Shown piece after piece: positions 26,201-39,934 of a stretch of 64,000 nucleotides of DNA. Position numbers and translations under genes: made by a program. The notes under the pieces were generated by a model. It had not been told where the DNA came from, did not search any database, and worked only from the letters and a program-made list of their open reading frames with translations. Positions within the stretch are counted from its first letter, which is position 1. Each line of letters starts with the position of its first letter. The DNA is from Paramormyrops kingsleyae (Eukaryota; Chordata; Actinopteri; Osteoglossiformes; Mormyridae): positions 930,001 to 994,000 of the forward strand of contig NW_027325964.1 in NCBI RefSeq assembly GCF_048594095.1, in the 5' to 3' direction.

Positions 26201-27902
26201 ATGGTAGGTTGAACTCTTGTAGGGGAAGCGCAGGTTTCATGAAAACAACTCAGAATGTCAAGTTATAATGAAATCTTCATTTTGTGTTAGTTTGTCATGA
26301 TTTCTTCACGAAAACACGTTTTCCTATAATGGTAGGTTGAACTCTTGTAGGGGAAGCGCAGGTTTCATGAAAACAACTCAGAATGTCAAGTTATAATGAA
26401 ATCTTCATTTTGTGTTAGTTTGTCATGATTTCTTCACGAAAACATGTTTTTCTATAATGGTAGGTTCAACTCTTATAGGGGAAGCGCAGGTTTCATGAAA
26501 ACAACTCAGAATGTCAAGTTATAATGAAATCTTCATTTTGTGTTAGTTTGTCATGATTTCTTCACGAAAACACGTTTTTCTATAATGGTAGGTTGAACTC
26601 TTATAGGGGAAGCGCAGGTTCCATGAAAACAACTCAGAATGTCAAGTTATAATGAAATCTTCATTTTGTGTTAGTTTGTCATGATTTCTTCACGAAAACA
26701 CGTTTTTCTATAATGGGAGGTTGAACTCTTATAGGGGAAGCGCAGGTTTCATGAAAACAACTCAGAATGTCAAGTTATAATGAAATCTTCATTTTGTGTT
26801 AGTTTGTCATGATTTCTTCACGAAAACACGTTTTCCTATAATGGTAGGTCGAACTCTTGTAGGGGAAGCGCAGGTTTCATGAAAACAACTCAGAATGTCA
26901 AGTTATAATGAAATCTTCATTTTGTGTTAGTTTGTCATGATTTCTTCACGAAAACACGTTTTCCTATAATGTTAGGTCGAACTCTTGTAGGGGAAGCGCA
27001 GGTTTCATGAAAACAACTCAGAATGTCAAGTTATAATGAAATCTTCATTTTGTGTTAGTTTGTCATGATTTCTTCACGAAAACACGTTTTCCTATAATGT
27101 TAGGTCGAACTCTTGTAGGGGAAGCGCAGGTTTCATGAAAACAACTCAGAATGTCAAGTTATAATGAAATCTTCATTTTGTGTTAGTTTGTCATGATTTC
27201 TTCACGAAAACACGTTTTCCTATAATGGTAGGTTGAACTCTTGTAGGGGAAGCGCAGGTTTCATGAAAACAACTCAGAATGTCAAGTTATAATGAAATCT
27301 TCATTTTGTGTTAGTTTGTCATGATTTCTTCACGAAAACACGTTTTCCTATAATGGTAGGTTGAACTCTTGTAGGGGAAGCGCAGGTTTCATGAAAACAA
27401 CTCAGAATGTCAAGTTATAATGAAATCTTCATTTTGTGTTAGTTTGTCATGATTTCTTCACGAAAACACGTTTTTCTATAATGGTAGGTTGAACTCTTAT
27501 AGGGGAAGCGCAGGTTTCATGAAAACAACTCAGAATGTCAAGTTATAATGAAATCTTCATTTTGTGTTAGTTTGTCATGATTTCTTCACGAAAACACGTT
27601 TTCCTATAATGGTAGGTTGAACTCTTATAGGGGAAGCGCAGGTTTCATGAAAACAACTCAGAATGTCAAGTTATAATGAAATCTTCATTTTGTGTTAGTT
27701 TGTCATGATTTCTTCACGAAAACACGTTTTCCTATAATGGTAGGTTGAACTCTTGTAGGGGAAGCGCAGGTTTCATGAAAACAACTCAGAATGTCAAGTT
27801 ATAATGAAATCTTCATTTTGTGTTAGTTTGTCATGATTTCTTCACGAAAACACGTTTTTCTATAATGGTAGGTCGAACTCTTATAGTGGAAGCGCAGGTT
27901 TC
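23295..27902 (+). repeat. 36-monomer HOR-like block C2, m183-m218
   Basis: An immediate tandem copy of block C1. The type order is identical except that m192 is type 3 where m156 is type 4 (one base at site 100). The private C79T monomer recurs exactly 4608 bp after its C1 copy. I spotted only about five base differences from C1 over the whole block, so the duplication looks recent. Confidence 0.9.
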
Positions 27903-30900
27903 ATGAAAACAACTCAGAATGTCAAGTTATAATGAAATCTTCATTTTGTGTTAGTTTGTCATGATTTCTTCACGAAAACACGTTTTCCTATAATGGTAGG
28001 TCGAACTCTTGTAGGGGAAGCGCAGGTTTCATGAAAACAACTCAGAATGTCAAGTTATAATGAAATCTTCATTTTGTGTTAGTTTGTCATGATTTCTTCA
28101 CGAAAACACGTTTTCCTATAATGGTACGTCGAACTCTTGTAGGGGAAGCGCAGGTTTCATGAAAACAACTCAGAATGTCAAGTTATAATGAAATCTTCAT
28201 TTTGTGTTAGTTTGTCATGATTTCTTCACGAAAACACGTTTTCCTATAATGGTTGGTTGAACTCTTGTAGGGGAAGCGCAGGTTTCATGAAAACAACTCA
28301 GAATGTCAAGTTATAATGAAATCTTCATTTTGTGTTAGTTTGTCATGATTTCTTCACGAAAACACGTTTTTCTATAATGGTAGGTTGAACTCTTATAAGG
28401 GAAGCGCAGGTTTCATGAAAACAACTCAGAATGTCAAGTTATAATGAAATCTTCATTTTGTGTTAGTTTGTCATGATTTCTTCACGAAAACACGTTTTTC
28501 TATAATGGGAGGTTGAACTCTTATAGGGGAAGCGCAGGTTTCATGAAAACAACTCAGAATGTCAAGTTATAATGAAATCTTCATTTTGTGTTAGTTTGTC
28601 ATGATTTCTTCACGAAAACACGTTTTCCTATAATGTTAGGTCGAACTCTTGTAGGGGAAGCGCAGGTTTCATGAAAACAACTCAGAATGTCAAGTTATAA
28701 TGAAATCTTCATTTTGTGTTAGTTTGTCATGATTTCTTCACGAAAACACGTTTTTCTATAATGGTAGGTTGAACTCTTATAGGGGAAGCGCAGGTTTCAT
28801 GAAAACAACTCAGAATGTCAAGTTATAATGAAATCTTCATTTTGTGTTAGTTTGTCATGATTTCTTCACGAAAACACGTTTTTCTATAATGGTAGGTTGA
28901 ACTCTTATAGGGGAAGCGCAGGTTTCATGAAAACAACTCAGAATGTCAAGTTATAATGAAATCTTCATTTTGTGTTAGTTTGTCATGATTTCTTCACCAA
29001 AACACGTTTTCCTATAATGGTAGGTCGAACTCTTGTAGGGGAAGCGCAGGTTTCATGAAATAAACTCAGAATGTCAAGTTATAATGAAATCTTCATTTTG
29101 TGTTAGTTTGTCATGATTTCTTCACGAAAACACGTTTTCCTATAATGTTAGGTCGAACTCTTGTAGGGGAAGCGCAGGTTTCATGAAAACAACTCAGAAT
29201 GTCAAGTTATAATGAAATCTTCATTTTGTGTTAGTTTGTCATGATTTCTTCACGAAAACACGTTTTCCTATAATGTTAGGTCGAACTCTTGTAGGGGAAG
29301 CGCAGGTTTCATGAAAACAACTCAGAATGTCAAGTTATAATGAAATCTTCATTTTGTGTTAGTTTGTCATGATTTCTTCACGAAAACACGTTTTCCTATA
29401 ATGGTAGGTTGAACTCTTGTAGGGGAAGCGCAGGTTTCATGAAAACAACTCAGAATGTCAAGTTATAATGAAATCTTCATTTTGTGTTAGTTTGTCATGA
29501 TTTCTTCACGAAAACACGTTTTCCTATAATGGTAGGTTGAACTCTTGTAGGGGAAGCGCAGGTTTCATGAAAACAACTCAGAATGTCAAGTTATAATGAA
29601 ATCTTCATTTTGTGTTAGTTTGTCATGATTTCTTCACGAAAACACGTTTTTCTATAATGGTAGGTTGAACTCTTATAGGGGAAGCGCAGGTTTCATGAAA
29701 ACAACTCAGAATGTCAAGTTATAATGAAATCTTCATTTTGTGTTAGTTTGTCATGATTTCTTCACGAAAACACGTTTTTCTATAATGGTAGGTTGAACTC
29801 TTATAAGGGAAGCGCAGGTTTCATGAAAACAACTCAGAATGTCTAGTTATAATGAAATCTTCATTTTGTGTTAGTTTGTCATGATTTCTTCACGAAAACA
29901 CGTTTTTCTATAATGGGAGGTTGAACTCTTATAGGGGAAGCGCAGGTTTCATGAAAACAACTCAGAATGTCAAGTTATAATGAAATCTTCATTTTGTGTT
30001 AGTTTGTCATGATTTCTTCACGAAAACACGTTTTCCTATAATGGTAGGTTGAACTCTTATAGGGGAAGCGCAGGTTTCATGAAAACAACTCAGAATGTCA
30101 AGTTATAATGAAATCTTCATTTTGTGTTAGTTTGTCATGATTTCTTCACGAAAACACGTTTTCCTATAATGGTAGGTTGAACTCTTGTAGGGGAAGCGCA
30201 GGTTTCATGAAAACAACTCAGAATGTCAAGTTATAATGAAATCTTCATTTTGTGTTAGTTTGTCATGATTTCTTCACGAAAACACGTTTTCCTATAATGT
30301 TAGGTCGAACTCTTGTAGGGGAAGCGCAGGTTTCATGAAAACAACTCAGAATGTCAAGTTATAATGAAATCTTCATTTTGTGATAGTTTGTCATGATTTC
30401 TTCACGAAAACACGTTTTTCTATAATGGTAGGTTGAACTCTTATAGGGGAAGCGCAGGTATCATGAAAACAACTCAGAATGTCAAGTTATAATGAAATCT
30501 TCATTTTGTGTTAGTTTGTCATGATTTCTTCACGAAAACACGTTTTTCTATAATGGTAGGTTGAACTCTTATAAGGGAAGCGCAGGTTTCATGAAAACAA
30601 CTCAGAATGTCAAGTTATAATGAAATCTTCATTTTGTGTTAGTTTGTCATGATTTCTTCACGAAAACACGTTTTTCTATAATGGTAGGTTGAACTCTTAT
30701 AGGGGAAGCGCAGGTTTCATGAAAACAACTCAGAATGTCAAGTTATAATGAAATCTTCATTTTGTGTTAGTTTGTCATGATTTCTTCACGAAAACACGTT
30801 TTCCTATAATGGTAGGTCGAACTCTTGTAGGGGAAGCGCAGGTTTCATGAAAACAACTCAGAATGTCAAGTTATAATGAAATCTTCATTTTGTGTTAGTT

Positions 30901-30974
30901 TGTCATGATTTCTTCACGAAAACACGTTTTCCTATAATGGTTGGTTGAACTTTTGTAGGGGAAGCGCAGGTTTC
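27903..30974 (+). repeat. Monomers m219-m242, first copy of the 4-6-11-9-10-8-1-1-4 segment
   Basis: Type order is 4-6-11-9-10-8-1-1-4-8-8-3-3-1-9-10-2-3-8-1-9-1-4-11. m227 carries G72C (CACCAAAAC, 28998) and the next monomer begins ATGAAATAAAC. This pair of linked markers first appears here. The second half (m234-m242) is a copy of m138-m146. m238 also has T50A (TGATAG) and the GGTATC ending. Confidence 0.85.
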
Positions 30975-33900
30975 ATGAAAACAACTCAGAATGTCAAGTT
31001 ATAATGAAATCTTCATTTTGTGTTAGTTTGTCATGATTTCTTCACGAAAACACGTTTTTCTATAATGGTAGGTTGAACTCTTATAAGGGAAGCGCAGGTT
31101 TCATGAAAACAACTCAGAATGTCAAGTTATAATGAAATCTTCATTTTGTGTTAGTTTGTCATGATTTCTTCACGAAAACACATTTTCCTATAATGGTAGG
31201 TTGAACTCTTGTAGGGGAAGCGCAGGTTTCATGAAAACAACTCAGAATGTCAAGTTATAATGAAATCTTCATTTTGTGTTAGTTTGTCATGATTTCTTCA
31301 CGAAAACACGTTTTTCTATAATGGTAGGTTGAACTCTTATAGGGGAAGCGCAGGTTTCATGAAAACAACTCAGAATGTCAAGTTATAATGAAATCTTCAT
31401 TTTGTGTTAGTTTGTCATGATTTCTTCACGAAAACACGTTTTCCTATAATGGTAGGTTGAACTCTTATAGGGGAAGCGCAGGTTTCATGAAAACAACTCA
31501 GAATGTCAAGTTATAATGAAATCTTCATTTTGTGTTAGTTTGTCATGATTTCTTCACGAAAACACGTTTTCCTATAATGGTAGGTTGAACTCTTGTAGGG
31601 GAAGCGCAGGTTTCATGAAAACAACTCAGAATGTCAAGTTATAATGAAATCTTCATTTTGTGTTAGTTTGTCATGATTTCTTCACGAAAACACGTTTTCC
31701 TATAATGGTAGGTTGAACTCTTGTAGGGGAAGCGCAGGTTTCATGAAAACAACTCAGAATGTCAAGTTATAATGAAATCTTCATTTTGTGTTAGTTTGTC
31801 ATGATTTCTTCACGAAAACACGTTTTCCTATAATGGTAGGTTGAACTCTTATAGGGGAAGCGCAGGTTTCATGAAAACAACTCAGAATGTCAAGTTATAA
31901 TGAAATCTTCATTTTGTGTTAGTTTGTCATGATTTCTTCACGAAAACACGTTTTCCTATAATGGTAGGTTGAACTCTTGTAGGGGAAGCGCAGGTTTCAT
32001 GAAAACAACTCAGAATGTCAAGTTATAATGAAATCTTCATTTTGTGTTAGTTTGTCATGATTTCTTCACGAAAACACGTTTTTCTATAATGGTAGGTCGA
32101 ACTCTTATAGTGGAAGCGCAGGTTTCATGAAAACAACTCAGAATGTCAAGTTATAATGAAATCTTCATTTTGTGTTAGTTTGTCATGATTTCTTCACGAA
32201 AACACGTTTTCCTATAATGGTAGGTTGAACTCTTGTAGGGGAAGCGCAGGTTTCATGAAAACAACTCAGAATGTCAAGTTATAATGAAATCTTCATTTTG
32301 TGTTAGTTTGTCATGATTTCTTCACGAAAACACGTTTTCCTATAATGGTACGTCGAACTCTTGTAGGGGAAGCGCAGGTTTCATGAAAACAACTCAGAAT
32401 GTCAAGTTATAATGAAATCTTCATTTTGTGTTAGTTTGTCATGATTTCTTCACGAAAACACGTTTTCCTATAATGGTAGGTCGAACTCTTATAGGGGAAG
32501 CGCAGGTTTCATGAAAACAACTCAGAATGTCAAGTTATAATGAAATCTTCATTTTGTGTTAGTTTGTCATGATTTCTTCACGAAAACACGTTTTCCTATA
32601 ATGTTAGGTCGAACTCTTGTAGGGGAAGCGCAGGTTTCATGAAAACAACTCAGAATGTCAAGTTATAATGAAATCTTCATTTTGTGTTAGTTTGTCATGA
32701 TTTCTTCACGAAAACACGTTTTTCTATAATGGTAGGTTGAACTCTTATAGGGGAAGCGCAGGTTTCATGAAAACAACTCAGAATGTCAAGTTATAATGAA
32801 ATCTTCATTTTGTGTTAGTTTGTCATGATTTCTTCACGAAAACACGTTTTTCTATAATGGTAGGTTGAACTCTTATAAGGGAAGCGCAGGTTTCATGAAA
32901 ACAACTCAGAATGTCAAGTTATAATGAAATCTTCATTTTGTGTTAGTTTGTCATGATTTCTTCACGAAAACACGTTTTTCTATAATGGTAGGTTGAACTC
33001 TTATAGGGGAAGCGCAGGTTTCATGAAAACAACTCAGAATGTCAAGTTATAATGAAATCTTCATTTTGTGTTAGTTTGTCATGATTTCTTCACGAAAACA
33101 CGTTTTTCTATAATGGTAGGTTGAACTCTTATAGGGGAAGCGCAGGTTTCATGAAAACAACTCAGAATGTCAAGTTATAATGAAATCTTCATTTTGTGTT
33201 AGTTTGTCATGATTTCTTCACGAAAACACGTTTTTCTATAATGGTAGGTTGAACTCTTATAAGGGAAGCGCAGGTTTCATGAAAACAACTCAGAATGTCT
33301 AGTTATAATGAAATCTTCATTTTGTGTTAGTTTGTCATGATTTCTTCACGAAAACACGTTTTTCTATAATGGGAGGTTGAACTCTTATAGGGGAAGCGCA
33401 GGTTTCATGAAAACAACTCAGAATGTCAAGTTATAATGAAATCTTCATTTTGTGTTAGTTTGTCATGATTTCTTCACGAAAACACGTTTTCCTATAATGG
33501 TAGGTTGAACTCTTATAGGGGAAGCGCAGGTTTCATGAAAACAACTCAGAATGTCAAGTTATAATGAAATCTTCATTTTGTGTTAGTTTGTCATGATTTC
33601 TTCACGAAAACACGTTTTCCTATAATGGTAGGTTGAACTCTTGTAGGGGAAGCGCAGGTTTCATGAAAACAACTCAGAATGTCAAGTTATAATGAAATCT
33701 TCATTTTGTGTTAGTTTGTCATGATTTCTTCACGAAAACACGTTTTCCTATAATGGTAGGTTGAACTCTTGTAGGGGAAGCGCAGGTTTCATGAAAACAA
33801 CTCAGAATGTCAAGTTATAATGAAATCTTCATTTTGTGTTAGTTTGTCATGATTTCTTCACGAAAACACGTTTTCCTATAATGGTAGGTTGAACTCTTGT

Positions 33901-36606
33901 AGGGGAAGCGCAGGTTTCATGAAAACAACTCAGAATGTCAAGTTATAATGAAATCTTCATTTTGTGTTAGTTTGTCATGATTTCTTCACGAAAACACGTT
34001 TTTCTATAATGGTAGGTTGAACTCTTATAGGGGAAGCGCAGGTTTCATGAAAACAACTCAGAATGTCAAGTTATAATGAAATCTTCATTTTGTGTTAGTT
34101 TGTCATGATTTCTTCACGAAAACACGTTTTTCTATAATGGTAGGTTGAACTCTTATAAGGGAAGCGCAGGTTTCATGAAAACAACTCAGAATGTCTAGTT
34201 ATAATGAAATCTTCATTTTGTGTTAGTTTGTCATGATTTCTTCACGAAAACACGTTTTTCTATAATGGGAGGTTGAACTCTTATAGGGGAAGCGCAGGTT
34301 TCATGAAAACAACTCAGAATGTCAAGTTATAATGAAATCTTCATTTTGTGTTAGTTTGTCATGATTTCTTCACGAAAACACGTTTTCCTATAATGGTAGG
34401 TTGAACTCTTATAGGGGAAGCGCAGGTTTCATGAAAACAACTCAGAATGTCAAGTTATAATGAAATCTTCATTTTGTGTTAGTTTGTCATGATTTCTTCA
34501 CGAAAACACGTTTTCCTATAATGGTAGGTTGAACTCTTGTAGGGGAAGCGCAGGTTTCATGAAAACAACTCAGAATGTCAAGTTATAATGAAATCTTCAT
34601 TTTGTGTTAGTTTGTCATGATTTCTTCACGAAAACACGTTTTCCTATAATGGTAGGTTGAACTCTTGTAGGGGAAGCGCAGGTTTCATGAAAACAACTCA
34701 GAATGTCAAGTTATAATGAAATCTTCATTTTGTGTTAGTTTGTCATGATTTCTTCACGAAAACACGTTTTCCTATAATGGTAGGTTGAACTCTTGTAGGG
34801 GAAGCGCAGGTTTCATGAAAACAACTCAGAATGTCAAGTTATAATGAAATCTTCATTTTGTGTTAGTTTGTCATGATTTCTTCATGAAAACACGTTTTCC
34901 TATAATGGTAGGTTGAACTCTTGTAGGGGAAGCGCAGGTTTCATGAAAACAACTCAGAATGTCAAGTTATAATGAAATCTTCATTTTGTGTTAGTTTGTC
35001 ATGATTTCTTCACGAAAACACGTTTTCCTATAATGGTAGGTTGAACTCTTGTAGGGGAAGCGCAGGTTTCATGAAAACAACTCAGAATGTCAAGTTATAA
35101 TGAAATCTTCATTTTGTGTTAGTTTGTCATGATTTCTTCACGAAAACATGTTTTTCTATAATGGTAGGTTCAACTCTTATAGGGGAAGCGCAGGTTTCAT
35201 GAAAACAACTCAGAATGTCAAGTTATAATGAAATCTTCATTTTGTGTTAGTTTGTCATGATTTCTTCACGAAAACACGTTTTTCTATAATGGTAGGTTGA
35301 ACTCTTATAGGGGAAGCGCAGGTTCCATGAAAACAACTCAGAATGTCAAGTTATAATGAAATCTTCATTTTGTGTTAGTTTGTCATGATTTCTTCACGAA
35401 AACACGTTTTTCTATAATGGGAGGTTGAACTCTTATAGGGGAAGCGCAGGTTTCATGAAAACAACTCAGAATGTCAAGTTATAATGAAATCTTCATTTTG
35501 TGTTAGTTTGTCATGATTTCTTCACGAAAACACGTTTTCCTATAATGGTAGGTCGAACTCTTGTAGGGGAAGCGCAGGTTTCATGAAAACAACTCAGAAT
35601 GTCAAGTTATAATGAAATCTTCATTTTGTGTTAGTTTGTCATGATTTCTTCACGAAAACACGTTTTCCTATAATGTTAGGTCGAACTCTTGTAGGGGAAG
35701 CGCAGGTTTCATGAAAACAACTCAGAATGTCAAGTTATAATGAAATCTTCATTTTGTGTTAGTTTGTCATGATTTCTTCACGAAAACACGTTTTCCTATA
35801 ATGTTAGGTCGAACTCTTGTAGGGGAAGCGCAGGTTTCATGAAAACAACTCAGAATGTCAAGTTATAATGAAATCTTCATTTTGTGTTAGTTTGTCATGA
35901 TTTCTTCACGAAAACACGTTTTCCTATAATGGTAGGTTGAACTCTTGTAGGGGAAGCGCAGGTTTCATGAAAACAACTCAGAATGTCAAGTTATAATGAA
36001 ATCTTCATTTTGTGTTAGTTTGTCATGATTTCTTCACGAAAACACGTTTTCCTATAATGGTAGGTTGAACTCTTGTAGGGGAAGCGCAGGTTTCATGAAA
36101 ACAACTCAGAATGTCAAGTTATAATGAAATCTTCATTTTGTGTTAGTTTGTCATGATTTCTTCACGAAAACACGTTTTTCTATAATGGTAGGTTGAACTC
36201 TTATAGGGGAAGCGCAGGTTTCATGAAAACAACTCAGAATGTCAAGTTATAATGAAATCTTCATTTTGTGTTAGTTTGTCATGATTTCTTCACGAAAACA
36301 CGTTTTCCTATAATGGTAGGTTGAACTCTTATAGGGGAAGCGCAGGTTTCATGAAAACAACTCAGAATGTCAAGTTATAATGAAATCTTCATTTTGTGTT
36401 AGTTTGTCATGATTTCTTCACGAAAACACGTTTTCCTATAATGGTAGGTTGAACTCTTGTAGGGGAAGCGCAGGTTTCATGAAAACAACTCAGAATGTCA
36501 AGTTATAATGAAATCTTCATTTTGTGTTAGTTTGTCATGATTTCTTCACGAAAACACGTTTTTCTATAATGGTAGGTCGAACTCTTATAGTGGAAGCGCA
36601 GGTTTC
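30975..36606 (+). repeat. Expanded HOR-like block C3, m243-m286
   Basis: Third copy of the C block, 44 monomers instead of 36. Order is 9-3-1-2-3-3-2-3-5-3-6-7-8-1-9-1-1-9-10-2-3-3-3-1-9-10-2-3-3-3-3-3-1-1-10-4-8-8-3-3-1-2-3-5. It follows C2 at an offset of 60 monomers up to m265, then at 68. The gain is a 7-monomer internal duplication plus one extra type 3. m192 and m252 are both type 3, so C3 is closer to C2 than to C1. Confidence 0.9.
33023..34814 (+). repeat. Tandem duplication of a 7-monomer unit, m259-m265 and m266-m272
   Basis: Order 1-9-10-2-3-3-3 occurs twice back to back (896 bp each, boundary at 33919). The A22T marker GTCTAG of the type 10 monomer is at 33299 and again at 34195, exactly 896 bp apart. 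The C1 and C2 blocks have a single copy, so this duplication arose inside C3. Confidence 0.9.
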
Positions 36607-39600
36607 ATGAAAACAACTCAGAATGTCAAGTTATAATGAAATCTTCATTTTGTGTTAGTTTGTCATGATTTCTTCACGAAAACACGTTTTCCTATAATGG
36701 TAGGTCGAACTCTTGTAGGGGAAGCGCAGGTTTCATGAAAACAACTCAGAATGTCAAGTTATAATGAAATCTTCATTTTGTGTTAGTTTGTCATGATTTC
36801 TTCACGAAAACACGTTTTCCTATAATGGTACGTCGAACTCTTGTAGGGGAAGCGCAGGTTTCATGAAAACAACTCAGAATGTCAAGTTATAATGAAATCT
36901 TCATTTTGTGTTAGTTTGTCATGATTTCTTCACGAAAACACGTTTTCCTATAATGGTTGGTTGAACTCTTGTAGGGGAAGCGCAGGTTTCATGAAAACAA
37001 CTCAGAATGTCAAGTTATAATGAAATCTTCATTTTGTGTTAGTTTGTCATGATTTCTTCACGAAAACACGTTTTTCTATAATGGTAGGTTGAACTCTTAT
37101 AAGGGAAGCGCAGGTTTCATGAAAACAACTCAGAATGTCAAGTTATAATGAAATCTTCATTTTGTGTTAGTTTGTCATGATTTCTTCACGAAAACACGTT
37201 TTTCTATAATGGGAGGTTGAACTCTTATAGGGGAAGCGCAGGTTTCATGAAAACAACTCAGAATGTCAAGTTATAATGAAATCTTCATTTTGTGTTAGTT
37301 TGTCATGATTTCTTCACGAAAACACGTTTTCCTATAATGTTAGGTCGAACTCTTGTAGGGGAAGCGCAGGTTTCATGAAAACAACTCAGAATGTCAAGTT
37401 ATAATGAAATCTTCATTTTGTGTTAGTTTGTCATGATTTCTTCACGAAAACACGTTTTTCTATAATGGTAGGTTGAACTCTTATAGGGGAAGCGCAGGTT
37501 TCATGAAAACAACTCAGAATGTCAAGTTATAATGAAATCTTCATTTTGTGTTAGTTTGTCATGATTTCTTCACGAAAACACGTTTTTCTATAATGGTAGG
37601 TTGAACTCTTATAGGGGAAGCGCAGGTTTCATGAAAACAACTCAGAATGTCAAGTTATAATGAAATCTTCATTTTGTGTTAGTTTGTCATGATTTCTTCA
37701 CCAAAACACGTTTTCCTATAATGGTAGGTCGAACTCTTGTAGGGGAAGCGCAGGTTTCATGAAATAAACTCAGAATGTCAAGTTATAATGAAATCTTCAT
37801 TTTGTGTTAGTTTGTCATGATTTCTTCACGAAAACACGTTTTCCTATAATGGTAGGTTGAACTCTTATAGGGGAAGCGCAGGTTTCATGAAAACAACTCA
37901 GAATGTCAAGTTATAATGAAATCTTCATTTTGTGTTAGTTTGTCATGATTTCTTCACGAAAACACGTTTTCCTATAATGTTAGGTCGAACTCTTGTAGGG
38001 GAAGCGCAGGTTTCATGAAAACAACTCAGAATGTCAAGTTATAATGAAATCTTCATTTTGTGTTAGTTTGTCATGATTTCTTCACGAAAACACGTTTTCC
38101 TATAATGTTAGGTCGAACTCTTGTAGGGGAAGCGCAGGTTTCATGAAAACAACTCAGAATGTCAAGTTATAATGAAATCTTCATTTTGTGTTAGTTTGTC
38201 ATGATTTCTTCACGAAAACACGTTTTCCTATAATGGTAGGTTGAACTCTTGTAGGGGAAGCGCAGGTTTCATGAAAACAACTCAGAATGTCAAGTTATAA
38301 TGAAATCTTCATTTTGTGTTAGTTTGTCATGATTTCTTCACGAAAACACGTTTTCCTATAATGGTAGGTTGAACTCTTGTAGGGGAAGCGCAGGTTTCAT
38401 GAAAACAACTCAGAATGTCAAGTTATAATGAAATCTTCATTTTGTGTTAGTTTGTCATGATTTCTTCACGAAAACACGTTTTTCTATAATGGTAGGTTGA
38501 ACTCTTATAGGGGAAGCGCAGGTTTCATGAAAACAACTCAGAATGTCAAGTTATAATGAAATCTTCATTTTGTGTTAGTTTGTCATGATTTCTTCACGAA
38601 AACACGTTTTTCTATAATGGTAGGTTGAACTCTTATAAGGGAAGCGCAGGTTTCATGAAAACAACTCAGAATGTCTAGTTATAATGAAATCTTCATTTTG
38701 TGTTAGTTTGTCATGATTTCTTCACGAAAACACGTTTTTCTATAATGGGAGGTTGAACTCTTATAGGGGAAGCGCAGGTTTCATGAAAACAACTCAGAAT
38801 GTCAAGTTATAATGAAATCTTCATTTTGTGTTAGTTTGTCATGATTTCTTCACGAAAACACGTTTTCCTATAATGGTAGGTTGAACTCTTATAGGGGAAG
38901 CGCAGGTTTCATGAAAACAACTCAGAATGTCAAGTTATAATGAAATCTTCATTTTGTGTTAGTTTGTCATGATTTCTTCACGAAAACACGTTTTTCTATA
39001 ATGGTAGGTTGAACTCTTATAGGGGAAGCGCAGGTTTCATGAAAACAACTCAGAATGTCAAGTTATAATGAAATCTTCATTTTGTGTTAGTTTGTCATGA
39101 TTTCTTCACCAAAACACGTTTTCCTATAATGGTAGGTCGAACTCTTGTAGGGGAAGCGCAGGTTTCATGAAATAAACTCAGAATGTCAAGTTATAATGAA
39201 ATCTTCATTTTGTGTTAGTTTGTCATGATTTCTTCACCAAAACACGTTTTCCTATAATGGTAGGTCGAACTCTTGTAGGGGAAGCGCAGGTTTCATGAAA
39301 TAAACTCAGAATGTCAAGTTATAATGAAATCTTCATTTTGTGTTAGTTTGTCATGATTTCTTCACGAAAACACGTTTTCCTATAATGGTAGGTTGAACTC
39401 TTATAGGGGAAGCGCAGGTTTCATGAAAACAACTCAGAATGTCAAGTTATAATGAAATCTTCATTTTGTGTTAGTTTGTCATGATTTCTTCACGAAAACA
39501 CGTTTTCCTATAATGTTAGGTCGAACTCTTGTAGGGGAAGCGCAGGTTTCATGAAAACAACTCAGAATGTCAAGTTATAATGAAATCTTCATTTTGTGTT

Positions 39601-39934
39601 AGTTTGTCATGATTTCTTCACGAAAACACGTTTTCCTATAATGTTAGGTCGAACTCTTGTAGGGGAAGCGCAGGTTTCATGAAAACAACTCAGAATGTCA
39701 AGTTATAATGAAATCTTCATTTTGTGTTAGTTTGTCATGATTTCTTCACGAAAACACGTTTTCCTATAATGGTAGGTTGAACTCTTGTAGGGGAAGCGCA
39801 GGTTTCATGAAAACAACTCAGAATGTCAAGTTATAATGAAATCTTCATTTTGTGTTAGTTTGTCATGATTTCTTCACGAAAACACGTTTTCCTATAATGG
39901 TAGGTTGAACTCTTGTAGGGGAAGCGCAGGTTTC
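36607..39934 (+). repeat. Monomers m287-m312
   Basis: Type order is 4-6-11-9-10-8-1-1-4-2-8-8-3-3-1-9-10-2-1-4-4-2-8-8-3-3. The first nine match m219-m227. The string 2-8-8-3-3-1 occurs at m296-m301 and at m308-m313, 12 monomers apart. m306 and m307 both carry G72C, and m307 also begins ATGAAATAAAC, consistent with duplication of a single marked monomer. Confidence 0.85.
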
